This document shows, piece after piece, positions 50,898-58,511 of a DNA stretch of 64,000 bases. Each line of letters opens with the position of its first letter. Positions within the stretch are counted from its first letter, which is position 1. Both the position numbers and the translations under genes were made by a program. Below the pieces are notes generated by a model, which was given only the letters and a program-made list of their open reading frames with translations, did not search any database and had not been told where the DNA came from. The DNA comes from JBCDCB01 sp039182735 (GTDB lineage Bacteria; Planctomycetota; Phycisphaerae; Phycisphaerales; UBA1924): contig JBCDCB010000007.1 of NCBI GenBank assembly GCA_039182735.1, positions 5,301 to 69,300 on the forward strand, in the 5' to 3' direction.

Positions 50898-51512
50898 ATG
50901 ACAGCACCGCTCGTGTCCGTGTCGCTACGCGAGCCGCGTATCCGACCCGTGCCCCATCTCGAAGAGAGACACCTCGAAGCCTTCCGAGTCGCGTACGAGC
51001 ACCGGCGGGACCGGCCCGACGCGATGCTCACGCGAGCGCTCGACGCCTGGTTCGGCCCGCACGGCGCGGGCGTCATCGAGTGGCGTTCGGACGATCAGGA
51101 AGAGCCGCTGGCCAGCGCGCGGACGGGCCGGTCGTGCCACGAGGGCGAGTACGGCGAGGAGGTCGTGGTCACGATGTCGGCGAGCGATCGCCTGTCGGCA
51201 TATTGCACACGCGAGGGGTCGCCCTCGTTCGCGAGCCTCGTGCGGTTTCTCGCGGCGCTGGTGCGCGATGAGCACGTCATCCCGAGAGACCATCGCCGAT
51301 CGCTGCTCGACCGCCTGAGCCCGATGCAGCAGCGCATCACCCCCCTGCTGGTGAAGGGGATGTCCGAGCGGGAGATCGGGCGCGAGCTCTCGCGGAGCCA
51401 TCACACGATCCACGAGCACGTGAAGTCGATCTACCAGGCCCTGCGCGTGCGATCGCGGATCGACCTGCGCGACGTGTGGCTCGCGCGCGCACCGGACGAA
51501 CCATCGGATTGA
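50898..51512 (+). CDS. LuxR/GerE-type transcriptional regulator, 204 aa
   Basis: The C-terminal 65 residues form a LuxR helix-turn-helix: LSPMQQRITPLLVKGMSEREIGRELSRSHHTIHEHVKSIYQALRV (about 138-185). The N-terminal part (about 20-125) is not a recognisable receiver, PAS or autoinducer domain: it lacks a phospho-acceptor Asp pocket. It may sense a small ligand. The ATG at 50898 has no ribosome binding site. It reads toward glyA but is separated from it by 96 bases containing a promoter. Its targets cannot be guessed from the context. Confidence 0.82.
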   Translation: MTAPLVSVSLREPRIRPVPHLEERHLEAFRVAYEHRRDRPDAMLTRALDAWFGPHGAGVIEWRSDDQEEPLASARTGRSCHEGEYGEEVVVTMSASDRLSAYCTREGSPSFASLVRFLAALVRDEHVIPRDHRRSLLDRLSPMQQRITPLLVKGMSEREIGRELSRSHHTIHEHVKSIYQALRVRSRIDLRDVWLARAPDEPSD

Positions 51513-51568
51513 CGTCCAGCCGCCGGAGCCGTAATCACCCCCGATCCGCCTGCGTCGCTTCGCGCTTC

Positions 51569-51574
51569 TATGCT
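51569..51574 (+). promoter_or_regulatory. -10 element (TATGCT) of glyA
   Basis: TATGCT overlaps an in-frame ATG at 51570, so this ATG is unlikely to be translated. The start at 51609 has AGGAGG upstream and a leader of about 28 bases. Confidence 0.5.
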
Positions 51575-51608
51575 GTACTCAACGGTTTGGTACGCAGGAG
51601 GCACGCGC

Positions 51609-52919
51609 ATGGCGAGCGACCCGATTTCTCAGTCGATCCACGAACTCCTCGCGTCGGCGGACCCGGACGCCGCGGCGATCCTCGCACGCGAGGCAGAACG
51701 CCAGGAAACCACCATCGAGCTCATCGCGAGCGAGAACCACGCGTCGCTGCCCACGATGCTCGCGGCGGGCACGTGCTTCACCAACAAGTACGCCGAGGGC
51801 TACCCCGGCGCACGCTACTACGGCGGGTGCGAGTTCCACGATCAGGTCGAGACGCTCGCGCAGGAGCGGGCGAAGAAGCTCTTCAACTGCGCGTACGCGA
51901 ACGTGCAGCCGCACTCCGGCGCGCAGGCCAACGCGGCGCTCTTCCTGGCGCTGCTGCAGCCTGGCGACACGTTCGCGTCGCTGGTGCTCGCCGACGGCGG
52001 GCACCTCTCGCACGGGCTCAAGGTCAACCTGAGCGGCAAGTGGTTCAACCCGGTGCATTACCCGCTGCACTACGACGAAGACGCCGGCGACTTCGAGCAG
52101 ATCGATTACGACGCCGTCCGCAAGGTGTGCCTCGAAACGAAGCCCAAGCTCATCATGTGCGGGTACTCGGCGTACCCGCGTGTGATCGATTTTGCAAAGT
52201 TTCGCGAGATCGCCGACGAGGTCGGCGCGATTCTGCACGCCGACATCGCGCACATCGCGGGGCTCGTGGCCGCGGGTGTGCACCCCTCGCCCTTCCCCCA
52301 CTGCCACGTTGTCACGACGACCACGCACAAGACGCTGCGCGGTCCGCGCGGCGGGCTGATCCTCACCAACGACGAGGATCTCGCGAAGAAGCTCAACCGC
52401 GCCGTCTTCCCCGGCACGCAGGGCGGGCCGCTCATGCACATCGTCTTCGCAAAGGCCGTCGCCTTCGGCGAGGCGCTCAAGCCCGAGTTCAAGACCTATC
52501 AGCAGCAGGTCGTGGCCAACGCCCGTGCGCTCGCGAATGCGCTGCAGGGTCACGGCTACCGCATCACCAGCGGCGGCACCGATAACCACCTCATGCTCGT
52601 GGATCTCCGCGCGCGCGATGCCGAGCTCACCGGCGCCGACGCGGAGGTGTGGCTCGAGCGAGCGGGGATCATCACGAACAAGAACGGCGTGCCGCAGGAC
52701 CCCCGCCCGCCCAAGACGACCAGCGGGCTGCGTCTGGGCACGCCCGCGACGACCACGCGCGGCATGAAAGAGCCCGAGATGGCCCGCATCGCGGAGCTCA
52801 TCGACCGCACGCTCGTCGCCCGCGGCGAGGACTCGGCGACGCGGCAGGTCCGCCAGGACGTTCGGGACCTGTGCGCCGCGTTTCCGCTGCCGACCAGCAA
52901 CGTGATGGCGAATGCCTGA
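51609..52919 (+). CDS. glyA: Serine hydroxymethyltransferase
   Basis: This PLP enzyme interconverts serine and glycine and feeds one-carbon units to folate. The 436 residues have the family length and landmarks: ELIASENHASL, NKYAEGYPGARYYGGCE, HADIAHIAGLVAAG, and the PLP Lys in TTTTHKTLRGPRGG (near 241). GTDNHLMLVDLR and SGLRLGTPATTTRG bind substrate. The start at 51609 is fixed by AGGAGG. A 5-formyltetrahydrofolate cyclo-ligase gene that recycles an SHMT by-product lies about 5 kb downstream. Confidence 0.97.
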   Translation: MASDPISQSIHELLASADPDAAAILAREAERQETTIELIASENHASLPTMLAAGTCFTNKYAEGYPGARYYGGCEFHDQVETLAQERAKKLFNCAYANVQPHSGAQANAALFLALLQPGDTFASLVLADGGHLSHGLKVNLSGKWFNPVHYPLHYDEDAGDFEQIDYDAVRKVCLETKPKLIMCGYSAYPRVIDFAKFREIADEVGAILHADIAHIAGLVAAGVHPSPFPHCHVVTTTTHKTLRGPRGGLILTNDEDLAKKLNRAVFPGTQGGPLMHIVFAKAVAFGEALKPEFKTYQQQVVANARALANALQGHGYRITSGGTDNHLMLVDLRARDAELTGADAEVWLERAGIITNKNGVPQDPRPPKTTSGLRLGTPATTTRGMKEPEMARIAELIDRTLVARGEDSATRQVRQDVRDLCAAFPLPTSNVMANA

Positions 52920-52960
52920 CCGCGATGGATTGACCCGATCGGTCTGCCGATACGCCGTGT

Positions 52961-53920
52961 ATGGCGAGGGAATCGGTGATCTCGGCGTTTGTCGTCGCGG
53001 CGGCGCTGTTGATCGCGCTGGCGGCCGCCATCGCCATGCCGCCGACCTCGACCGAAGCGGCGATCGCCCGGGGCGAACGCTCGCCCGAACCCGCGCTCGG
53101 TGCCATCGAACAGACGATCGAAGCCGCGCCCCGCAAGCCCGCACGACGTGCCGACCCTCCGCCCGTTGACGACACCGCGGAGCAGGCCGACCGCATCCGG
53201 GACTCGCTCCGCAAACTGGGCAAAACAAAGGCGCAGCGGGCACTCGGAAGCGCCTCGCTTGGGAGCTACGTGCACGACGCCGACATCCCCGATGAGGTCG
53301 TGGTGGAGGCGTTCCATCGCGTGCGCGCGGTGCAGTCGCAGGTCGACCTCTTTCGTGCGCAGCACTCGGGGCGCACGCCGTGGTCTTCTGGCGAGGAGAT
53401 TCTGCTCGAACAGTGGACGCCGCTGATCGGTAGCGCGTATCTGGGTGACGCGCCGGCGAACCCGCTCTCGCCGGCGAACTCCGCGACGCGGATCGAGGCC
53501 TTCGAAACGGGCGCATTCGACGGTCGCCACTTCAACCCGGAACACCTCGGCTGGGTGTGGTCGCTCGACACCGACACGATCTTGCTCGCAGGCTTCGCGA
53601 ACGAGCGTTTCGACGTCGGGCTGAAACCGCGCGAAGGGCTCCTGCCGATCCTCGAGGGCACGCTCAACGACGCGATCGCGGCGTACCAGCTCCGCTTCCG
53701 TGTCTCGCCGTTCAAAGATCGCGAACTCGGATGGGCGAAGCTCATCGAGATGGGGAAGATCGAGGCGTCGCCGCACAACCCGCTGAGCCCCGAGCTGATC
53801 GACACGATGATCTTTGTGACCGATGACCCCGAGGTGACAGGCGAGACCATCTCCCCGCGCCAGGCCGGGTGGGTGTGGAACGAGGCGACGGGTACGCTGC
53901 ACGCGTCGGTGCGTCGGTGA
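52961..53920 (+). CDS. Secreted protein with two pseudopilin-C-terminus-like repeats, 319 aa
   Basis: An N-terminal hydrophobic helix (about 5-25, VISAFVVAAALLIALAAAIAM) lacks the prepilin GFTLIE processing site. After a Pro/Ala linker come two related domains (about 105-205 and 225-318). Each has the GspG/pseudopilin pattern of a helix such as AVQSQVDLFRAQHSGRTPW / AAYQLRFRVSP, a short 'NPLSP' segment (ANPLSPANS, HNPLSPELI) and a final GWVWSLDTDTILLAGF / GWVWNEATGTLHASV strand. It lies 41 bases after glyA on the same strand. It may be an anchored, non-polymerising relative of the pseudopilins. The function is unknown. Confidence 0.65.
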   Translation: MARESVISAFVVAAALLIALAAAIAMPPTSTEAAIARGERSPEPALGAIEQTIEAAPRKPARRADPPPVDDTAEQADRIRDSLRKLGKTKAQRALGSASLGSYVHDADIPDEVVVEAFHRVRAVQSQVDLFRAQHSGRTPWSSGEEILLEQWTPLIGSAYLGDAPANPLSPANSATRIEAFETGAFDGRHFNPEHLGWVWSLDTDTILLAGFANERFDVGLKPREGLLPILEGTLNDAIAAYQLRFRVSPFKDRELGWAKLIEMGKIEASPHNPLSPELIDTMIFVTDDPEVTGETISPRQAGWVWNEATGTLHASVRR

Positions 53921-53947
53921 GTTCGCGGCGACGCGCCGCGCATCGCC

Positions 53948-53953
53948 TAGACT
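53948..53953 (+). promoter_or_regulatory. -10 element (TAGACT) for a leaderless panD transcript
   Basis: TAGACT ends six bases before the ATG at 53960 (spacer cgcccc), with no ribosome binding site. Hexamer and spacing are identical to coaE, another gene of the coenzyme A route. Confidence 0.55.
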
Positions 53954-53959
53954 CGCCCC

Positions 53960-54352
53960 ATGCTTCGCAAAGTCCTCCACAGCAAGATCCACATGGCCGT
54001 CACCACGATGGCTCGCCCGGACTACGTCGGCTCGATCACGATCGATGAGGACCTGCTCCGCGCGACCGGCATGCGGGTCAACGACGCGGTGCTCATCGCC
54101 AACTGCCGGAACGGCGCTCGCTTCGAGACGTACATCTTCCGCGGCGAGCCGGGCAAGAGGCAGATCGAGGTGAACGGGGCGGCGGCGCACCTCGTTGAGC
54201 CGGGCGACAAGCTCATCATCCTGCACTGGGCGCAGATGGACGACGCCGAGTACGCCGAGCACCGTCCGACCGTGCTCATCATGAACGAGGACAACTCGAT
54301 CGATCGCGTGACGCACTACGAGCCGAGCGATCTCGAAGCGATCGAGGGCTGA
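53960..54352 (+). CDS. panD: Aspartate 1-decarboxylase precursor
   Basis: This makes beta-alanine for pantothenate and coenzyme A. The proenzyme self-cleaves at Gly 24-Ser 25 in DYVGSIT to give the pyruvoyl cofactor. The site, Lys 9 (LHSKIH) and Tyr 22 match the E. coli numbering exactly, which supports the ATG at 53960. NGARFETYIFRGEPG and the C-terminal LHWAQMDDAEYAEHRPTVLI are typical. The length is 130 residues. The mRNA is probably leaderless. Confidence 0.96.
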   Translation: MLRKVLHSKIHMAVTTMARPDYVGSITIDEDLLRATGMRVNDAVLIANCRNGARFETYIFRGEPGKRQIEVNGAAAHLVEPGDKLIILHWAQMDDAEYAEHRPTVLIMNEDNSIDRVTHYEPSDLEAIEG

Positions 54353-54375
54353 CCAACCGCGCCGGAGCGGCGCGG

Positions 54376-54381
54376 TACGAT
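54376..54381 (+). promoter_or_regulatory. -10 element (TACGAT) for a leaderless S46 peptidase transcript
   Basis: TACGAT ends six bases before the ATG at 54388 (spacer cctttg). The TTG at 54385 is in frame but is ruled out by the spacing. Confidence 0.5.
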
Positions 54382-54387
54382 CCTTTG

Positions 54388-56499
54388 ATGAACACTCGCC
54401 AACCGATCCGTGCGCTGCTGGCCGGCGCGATCGCCGCAACCGCCTCACTGCTCGCCGCGGCAACGCCCGCGCGTGCCGACGAAGGCATGTGGCTGCTCAA
54501 CAACCCGCCGGTCGATCTGATCGAGGATCGCTACGGCTTCCGCCCCGACGACGCGTGGTTCACGCACCTGATGCGGTCGGCGGTGCGCATGGGCTCGGGC
54601 GGGTCCGGCTCGTTCGTCTCACGCGACGGGCTCATCATGACCAACCACCATGTCGCGCGCGACACGATCAGCAAGCTGTCGAGCGCAGAGCGCGATCTGA
54701 TCGCCAACGGTTTCTACGCCGCGACGCGCGACGAGGAACTGCGCACACCGGACCTTGAGGTCATGAACCTCGTGCGGATCGTGGACGTCACCGATCGCGT
54801 GCAGGGCGCGGGCGCGAACCACGAGGACAGTGCGCAAGCGGAAGCCGCACGCCGCGCCGAGATCGCGAGCATCCAGGACGAGTTCGGCGCGCGCACCGGG
54901 CTCACGCCGGAGGTCGTCACGCTCTACGGCGGCGGGCTCTATCACCTCTACCTCTACAAGCGATACACCGACGTGCGCCTGGTGTTCTGCCCAGAAGACA
55001 CCGCCGCGTCGTTCGGCGGCGACGTCGATAACTTCGAGTTCCCGCGCTGGTGCCTCGACGTCACGTTCCTCCGCGTCTACGAAGACGGCGAGCCCGTCAC
55101 GCCCGAGCACTTCCTGCCCTTCTCGGCGCGCGGCGCCAGCGAGGGCGACCCGGTCTTCGTCGTCGGGCACCCCGGGCGCACGCAGCGATTGTTCACGTCG
55201 GACCATCTCGCGTTCCTACGCGACGTCGCGTACCCCGCGTGGATGCGGTTTATCTACCGGCGTGAGGTCGAGCTCCGCGTCTTCAGCAGCCTCGACACCG
55301 AGAACGCGCGCGTCGCCAAGAGCCAGCTCCTCGGCTTCCAGAATGGGCGCAAGGGACTCGGGGGCAAGCTGGCCGCGCTGCAGGACCCGGGGATCTTCGC
55401 GAAGAAACTCCGTGAAGAGACCGCGCTGCGCAAAGCCATCATGGACGGCGCGGGCAGCGACCTCGACGCCGCCTACGACGCGCTCTCGCCCTTCCGCGAC
55501 ATCGCCGCAGCGCAGGAGACCGCGAGCGAGTTCTACGATCACTACCAGTTTCTCGAATGGTTCCGCATGGGTCGGTCGGCGCTGTACGCCCACGCGATGA
55601 ACACCGTGCGCCTAGTCGAGGAACGCGAGAAGCCCAACGGCCAGCGCCTCGAAGAGTTCACCGACGCGAACATCCCGCGCATCGAGCTCGCCCTCTTCTC
55701 CGAAGCACCGATCTACCGAGCCTTCGAGATCAACCGCCTCACCAGCGGCTTGCAGATCCTCGCCGAGCTCCACGGCGGGGACGACCCGCTCGTGCAGCGG
55801 GCGCTCGCCGGCAAGTCGACGCGCGATCGCGCGGTCGAGCTTATCACGGGCACACGCCTGGGCGATGTCGTGTTCCGCAGGGAGCTCGTGCAATCCGGAT
55901 CGGAATCGGTGCGCCGATCGGACGACCCGATGATCCGCTTCGCTCGGCTGATCGACGAGCACGCTCGGCACGTGCGCGAGCGCTACGAGAACGAGGTCGA
56001 AGCCGTGGAGCGAGAGTCGTACGCGAAGCTCGCCGACGCGCGTTTCGAGCTGCTCGGCGACTCGGTGTATCCGGACGCGACGTTCTCGCTGCGTCTGGCG
56101 ACGGGCACCGTCAAGGGTTTCGATCAGGAAGGCGAGTGGATCGAGCCCTTCACCGACATCAGCGGGATGTATCGGCGGATGCGCGACAAGGGCGCGACGC
56201 CCCCGTTCAGGCTCGACGATGCGTGGCTCCGCGTGCAGAACCGCCTCGCGCTCGACACCCCCTACAACCTCGTCTCCACGAACGACATCATCGGGGGCAA
56301 CTCGGGCAGCCCGCTCGTCAACAAGGACGGCGAATGCGTCGGGCTCATCTTCGACGGCAACCGGTACTCGTTCGTCTGGGACGCGATCTATACCGGCGAG
56401 CGCGGACGCGCCGTCAGCGTCGATGTGCGCGGCATGCTCGAAGTGATGAACGTGGTGTACGACGCCGACGCGCTCGTCAACGAACTGCTGGGCGAGTGA
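54388..56499 (+). CDS. S46 family dipeptidyl-peptidase (DPP7/DPP11 type), 703 aa
   Basis: This exported serine exopeptidase releases dipeptides. The signal peptide is about 1-31 (ending TPARADE). The catalytic His is in IMTNHHVA (His 87-88), Asp in FGGDVDNFEFPRW (near 212) and Ser in IIGGNSGSPLVNKDG (near 637). The residue that sets P1 preference follows in GLIFDGNRYS. It is Gly here, as in DPP7 (hydrophobic P1), instead of the Arg of DPP11 (acidic P1). Length and order fit S46. In Planctomycetes it may help degrade peptides taken into the periplasm. Confidence 0.92.
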   Translation: MNTRQPIRALLAGAIAATASLLAAATPARADEGMWLLNNPPVDLIEDRYGFRPDDAWFTHLMRSAVRMGSGGSGSFVSRDGLIMTNHHVARDTISKLSSAERDLIANGFYAATRDEELRTPDLEVMNLVRIVDVTDRVQGAGANHEDSAQAEAARRAEIASIQDEFGARTGLTPEVVTLYGGGLYHLYLYKRYTDVRLVFCPEDTAASFGGDVDNFEFPRWCLDVTFLRVYEDGEPVTPEHFLPFSARGASEGDPVFVVGHPGRTQRLFTSDHLAFLRDVAYPAWMRFIYRREVELRVFSSLDTENARVAKSQLLGFQNGRKGLGGKLAALQDPGIFAKKLREETALRKAIMDGAGSDLDAAYDALSPFRDIAAAQETASEFYDHYQFLEWFRMGRSALYAHAMNTVRLVEEREKPNGQRLEEFTDANIPRIELALFSEAPIYRAFEINRLTSGLQILAELHGGDDPLVQRALAGKSTRDRAVELITGTRLGDVVFRRELVQSGSESVRRSDDPMIRFARLIDEHARHVRERYENEVEAVERESYAKLADARFELLGDSVYPDATFSLRLATGTVKGFDQEGEWIEPFTDISGMYRRMRDKGATPPFRLDDAWLRVQNRLALDTPYNLVSTNDIIGGNSGSPLVNKDGECVGLIFDGNRYSFVWDAIYTGERGRAVSVDVRGMLEVMNVVYDADALVNELLGE

Positions 56500-57010
56500 A
56501 TCGCCCGTCGGCGTCGATGGCGATCTCGCCGCGCGTCGCGAGCTGACGCAGCCCTTCGTAGATCGCGGCGCACACCGCCGTCGCGACATTGAGTGAGCGT
56601 TCGCCGGGCACCATCGGAAAGACCACCTGTGTGGTCGGGTGCGCGTCGAGCAGGTCCGTCGGCAGGCCCGCCGTTTCTTTGCCGAAGACGAGGTGGTCGC
56701 CCGCGCGGAGCGGCGCGTCCCACACGGGCAGCGATGGCGTCGCGGTCGGGCGCGTCGTGAAGAGCCAGCGCGTGGGCGAGCCGGCGCTCGTCGCGCGCAC
56801 GTACGCGTCCCAGTCCCGGTGTGCGCTGGGCGCGAGACGCGGCCAGTAGTCGAGCCCGGCGCGGCGGAGCGCCTTCTCCGACGTGTCGAAACCCAGCGGC
56901 TCGATCAGGTGCAGTGCGCATCCGGTCGCGATGCACGTGCGACCGATGTTCCCCGTGTTGTTCGGGATCTCCGGCTCGTGCAGCACGACATGAAAGATCG
57001 GCGGGTCCAC
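56477..57010 (-). CDS. trmL: tRNA (cytidine/uridine-2'-O)-methyltransferase (SPOUT)
   Basis: This methylates the 2'-O of the wobble base of some leucine tRNAs. The 177 residues have the SpoU/TrmL motifs HEPEIPNNTGNIGRTC, LVFGKETAGLP and PMVPGERSLNVATAVCAAIYEG, which build the trefoil knot and SAM pocket. The start is taken as GTG at 57010, since a TACGTT -10 box ends six bases upstream. An ATG at 57034 would lie inside the divergent bioD start. The C-terminus extends about 15 residues past the usual end, overlapping the S46 gene's stop by 23 bases on the other strand. Confidence 0.92.
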   Translation of the reverse strand: MDPPIFHVVLHEPEIPNNTGNIGRTCIATGCALHLIEPLGFDTSEKALRRAGLDYWPRLAPSAHRDWDAYVRATSAGSPTRWLFTTRPTATPSLPVWDAPLRAGDHLVFGKETAGLPTDLLDAHPTTQVVFPMVPGERSLNVATAVCAAIYEGLRQLATRGEIAIDADGRFTRPAVR

Positions 57011-57016
57011 CAGGGC

Positions 57017-57026
57017 AACGTACCAT
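57017..57026. promoter_or_regulatory. Overlapping divergent -10 elements of trmL and bioD
   Basis: The 10-bp sequence aacgtaccat contains TACGTT (minus, 57017-57022) and TACCAT (plus, 57021-57026) sharing two base pairs. Each ends exactly six bases before its start codon (GTG at 57010 and ATG at 57033). RNA polymerase cannot occupy both at once, so the two genes should be mutually exclusive at initiation. Confidence 0.55.
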
Positions 57027-57032
57027 CGCGGC

Positions 57033-57881
57033 ATGACGATGACGCTGGAGCAGATCCACCGCCCGCGCACGCCGGGCGTCTTTGTGACCGGCACCGGCAC
57101 GGAGATCGGGAAAACCGTGGTGAGTTGCCTGATCGCGGACCAGCTGCGCCGGCGCGCGCACGCGGACGGCGAGTCTCGTCGGATCGGGGTCATGAAGCCG
57201 CTTGCGACCGGCTGCCGGCGCGAACGCGGGTCGCTGGTCGCGGAGGACGCCGAGCAGCTCGCGGCGGCGGCGGACTTCGTGACCGGTGCCGGCGAGCCCG
57301 CGCCGCTGGATGTGATCAACCCGATCCGCTTTGTGCCGCCCGTCGCGCCGAGCGTCGCGATCGAGCACGCCGCCACGCAGGGCGAATCCGTCGAGTGGCT
57401 GTCCGCCGACGGCAACCTCGATTGGAGCGGCGTGGATCGCGCGTTGCGACTGCTCGACGGATCGTGCGCGCGTCTCGTGATCGAGGGCGTCGGCGGTGCG
57501 CTCGTGCCGATCGAGATGGATCGCGGCAAACCGATCACCGTGATCGATCTCGCTCGGTCGATCGGGTATCCCTGCGTGGTCGTCGCGGACGCGGCGCTCG
57601 GGACGCTCAACCACACCTGGCTCACGATCGAGGCGCTGCGGCGCGCGGGCCTGACCGTCGCGGGCGTCGTGCTGAACCGGTTCGACGCGCACAGCACGGA
57701 CCTCGCGATGCAGACGAACCCCGCGTGGCTCAAGCGGCTGACCGGTGTCCCGGTGCTCGCGGCGATCCCGAGCGCGGAGTCGTGGGACGCGTCTTCGATC
57801 GATCCCGTCCTGCGCAACGCGATCGACCAGCGTTCGTTCTGGGAGCTGTGCCGGGGCAGCACGGGAGGCGTACGGCGATGA
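57033..57881 (+). CDS. bioD: Dethiobiotin synthetase
   Basis: This forms the ureido ring of dethiobiotin from diaminopelargonic acid, CO2 and ATP. The 282 residues carry the P-loop TGTGTEIGKT (about 19-28), GVMKPLATGC with the substrate Lys, and EGVGGALVPIEMDRG. The protein is somewhat longer than the 220-240 usual, because of an N-terminal extension and a C-terminal tail. The gene overlaps the 5-formyl-THF cyclo-ligase gene at its stop (ATGA). No other biotin gene is nearby. Confidence 0.93.
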   Translation: MTMTLEQIHRPRTPGVFVTGTGTEIGKTVVSCLIADQLRRRAHADGESRRIGVMKPLATGCRRERGSLVAEDAEQLAAAADFVTGAGEPAPLDVINPIRFVPPVAPSVAIEHAATQGESVEWLSADGNLDWSGVDRALRLLDGSCARLVIEGVGGALVPIEMDRGKPITVIDLARSIGYPCVVVADAALGTLNHTWLTIEALRRAGLTVAGVVLNRFDAHSTDLAMQTNPAWLKRLTGVPVLAAIPSAESWDASSIDPVLRNAIDQRSFWELCRGSTGGVRR

Positions 57882-58444
57882 GTTCGAAGCGTGCGCTCCG
57901 CGCGACGATGACGACGCTGGTGCGCGCGCTCACGCCCGAGCAGCGTGAGGCGTCGTCGGCCCGCACACGTGAGACGCTGCTGGCGCATCCGAACCTTCGC
58001 GCGCGTGGCTTGGTGTTGCTGTATCTCGCCGACGATCGGGAGCCGAGCGTGGACGCGTTGGTGGGCGAGTTGCTGGAGCGAGGGCAGCGTATCGCGCTGC
58101 CGCGGATGGACTGGGACGCGCGCATGATCGTGCCCGTCGAGATCGCGACGCCCGCGTTGGTGACGGAGGTGCGCCGTCACGGGATCCGCGAGCCGATCGA
58201 GGGCCCGGTGGCGGGGTTCGACGAGATCGGGTGCGTGGTGGTGCCGGGCGTGGCGTTCGATGCTCGCGGCGGTCGGCTCGGACGCGGGGCGGGCTTCTAT
58301 GACCGATTCCTGGCCCGGCTCTCCCCGTCAGCCCGCACGATCGGCGTGGGATTCGCGTGCCAGGGCGTCGAGCGCGTGCCGACGGAGGAACACGATCGGA
58401 TGCTGGACGAAGTCCTGCTCGATGGGCGATCTATCATCCGTTGA
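57878..58444 (+). CDS. 5-formyltetrahydrofolate cyclo-ligase
   Basis: This converts 5-formyl-THF to 5,10-methenyl-THF using ATP. The 188-residue product has the N-terminal helix ALRATMTTLVRALTPEQR, the P-loop-like VVPGVAFDARGGRLGRGAGFYDRFL (the family's GxGGGYYDR motif reads GRGAGFYDR here) and VPTEEHDRMLDEV near the end. ATG at 57878 overlaps the bioD stop, with GGGAGG upstream. The enzyme removes a product of SHMT side activity, which makes glyA nearby a metabolic partner. Confidence 0.92.
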   Translation: MSSKRALRATMTTLVRALTPEQREASSARTRETLLAHPNLRARGLVLLYLADDREPSVDALVGELLERGQRIALPRMDWDARMIVPVEIATPALVTEVRRHGIREPIEGPVAGFDEIGCVVVPGVAFDARGGRLGRGAGFYDRFLARLSPSARTIGVGFACQGVERVPTEEHDRMLDEVLLDGRSIIR

Positions 58445-58511
58445 GCGGTGTCGCGACGGAGCGGCGGCCCGCGCGGTCCGCATGTCCGTCTGGTTTGTGC
58501 AGGGAGGCCCC

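Noticed and set aside
51570..51608. ATG at 51570 as the glyA start
   Set aside because: It overlaps a TATGCT -10 element. The ATG at 51609 has AGGAGG and gives the usual SHMT N-terminus.
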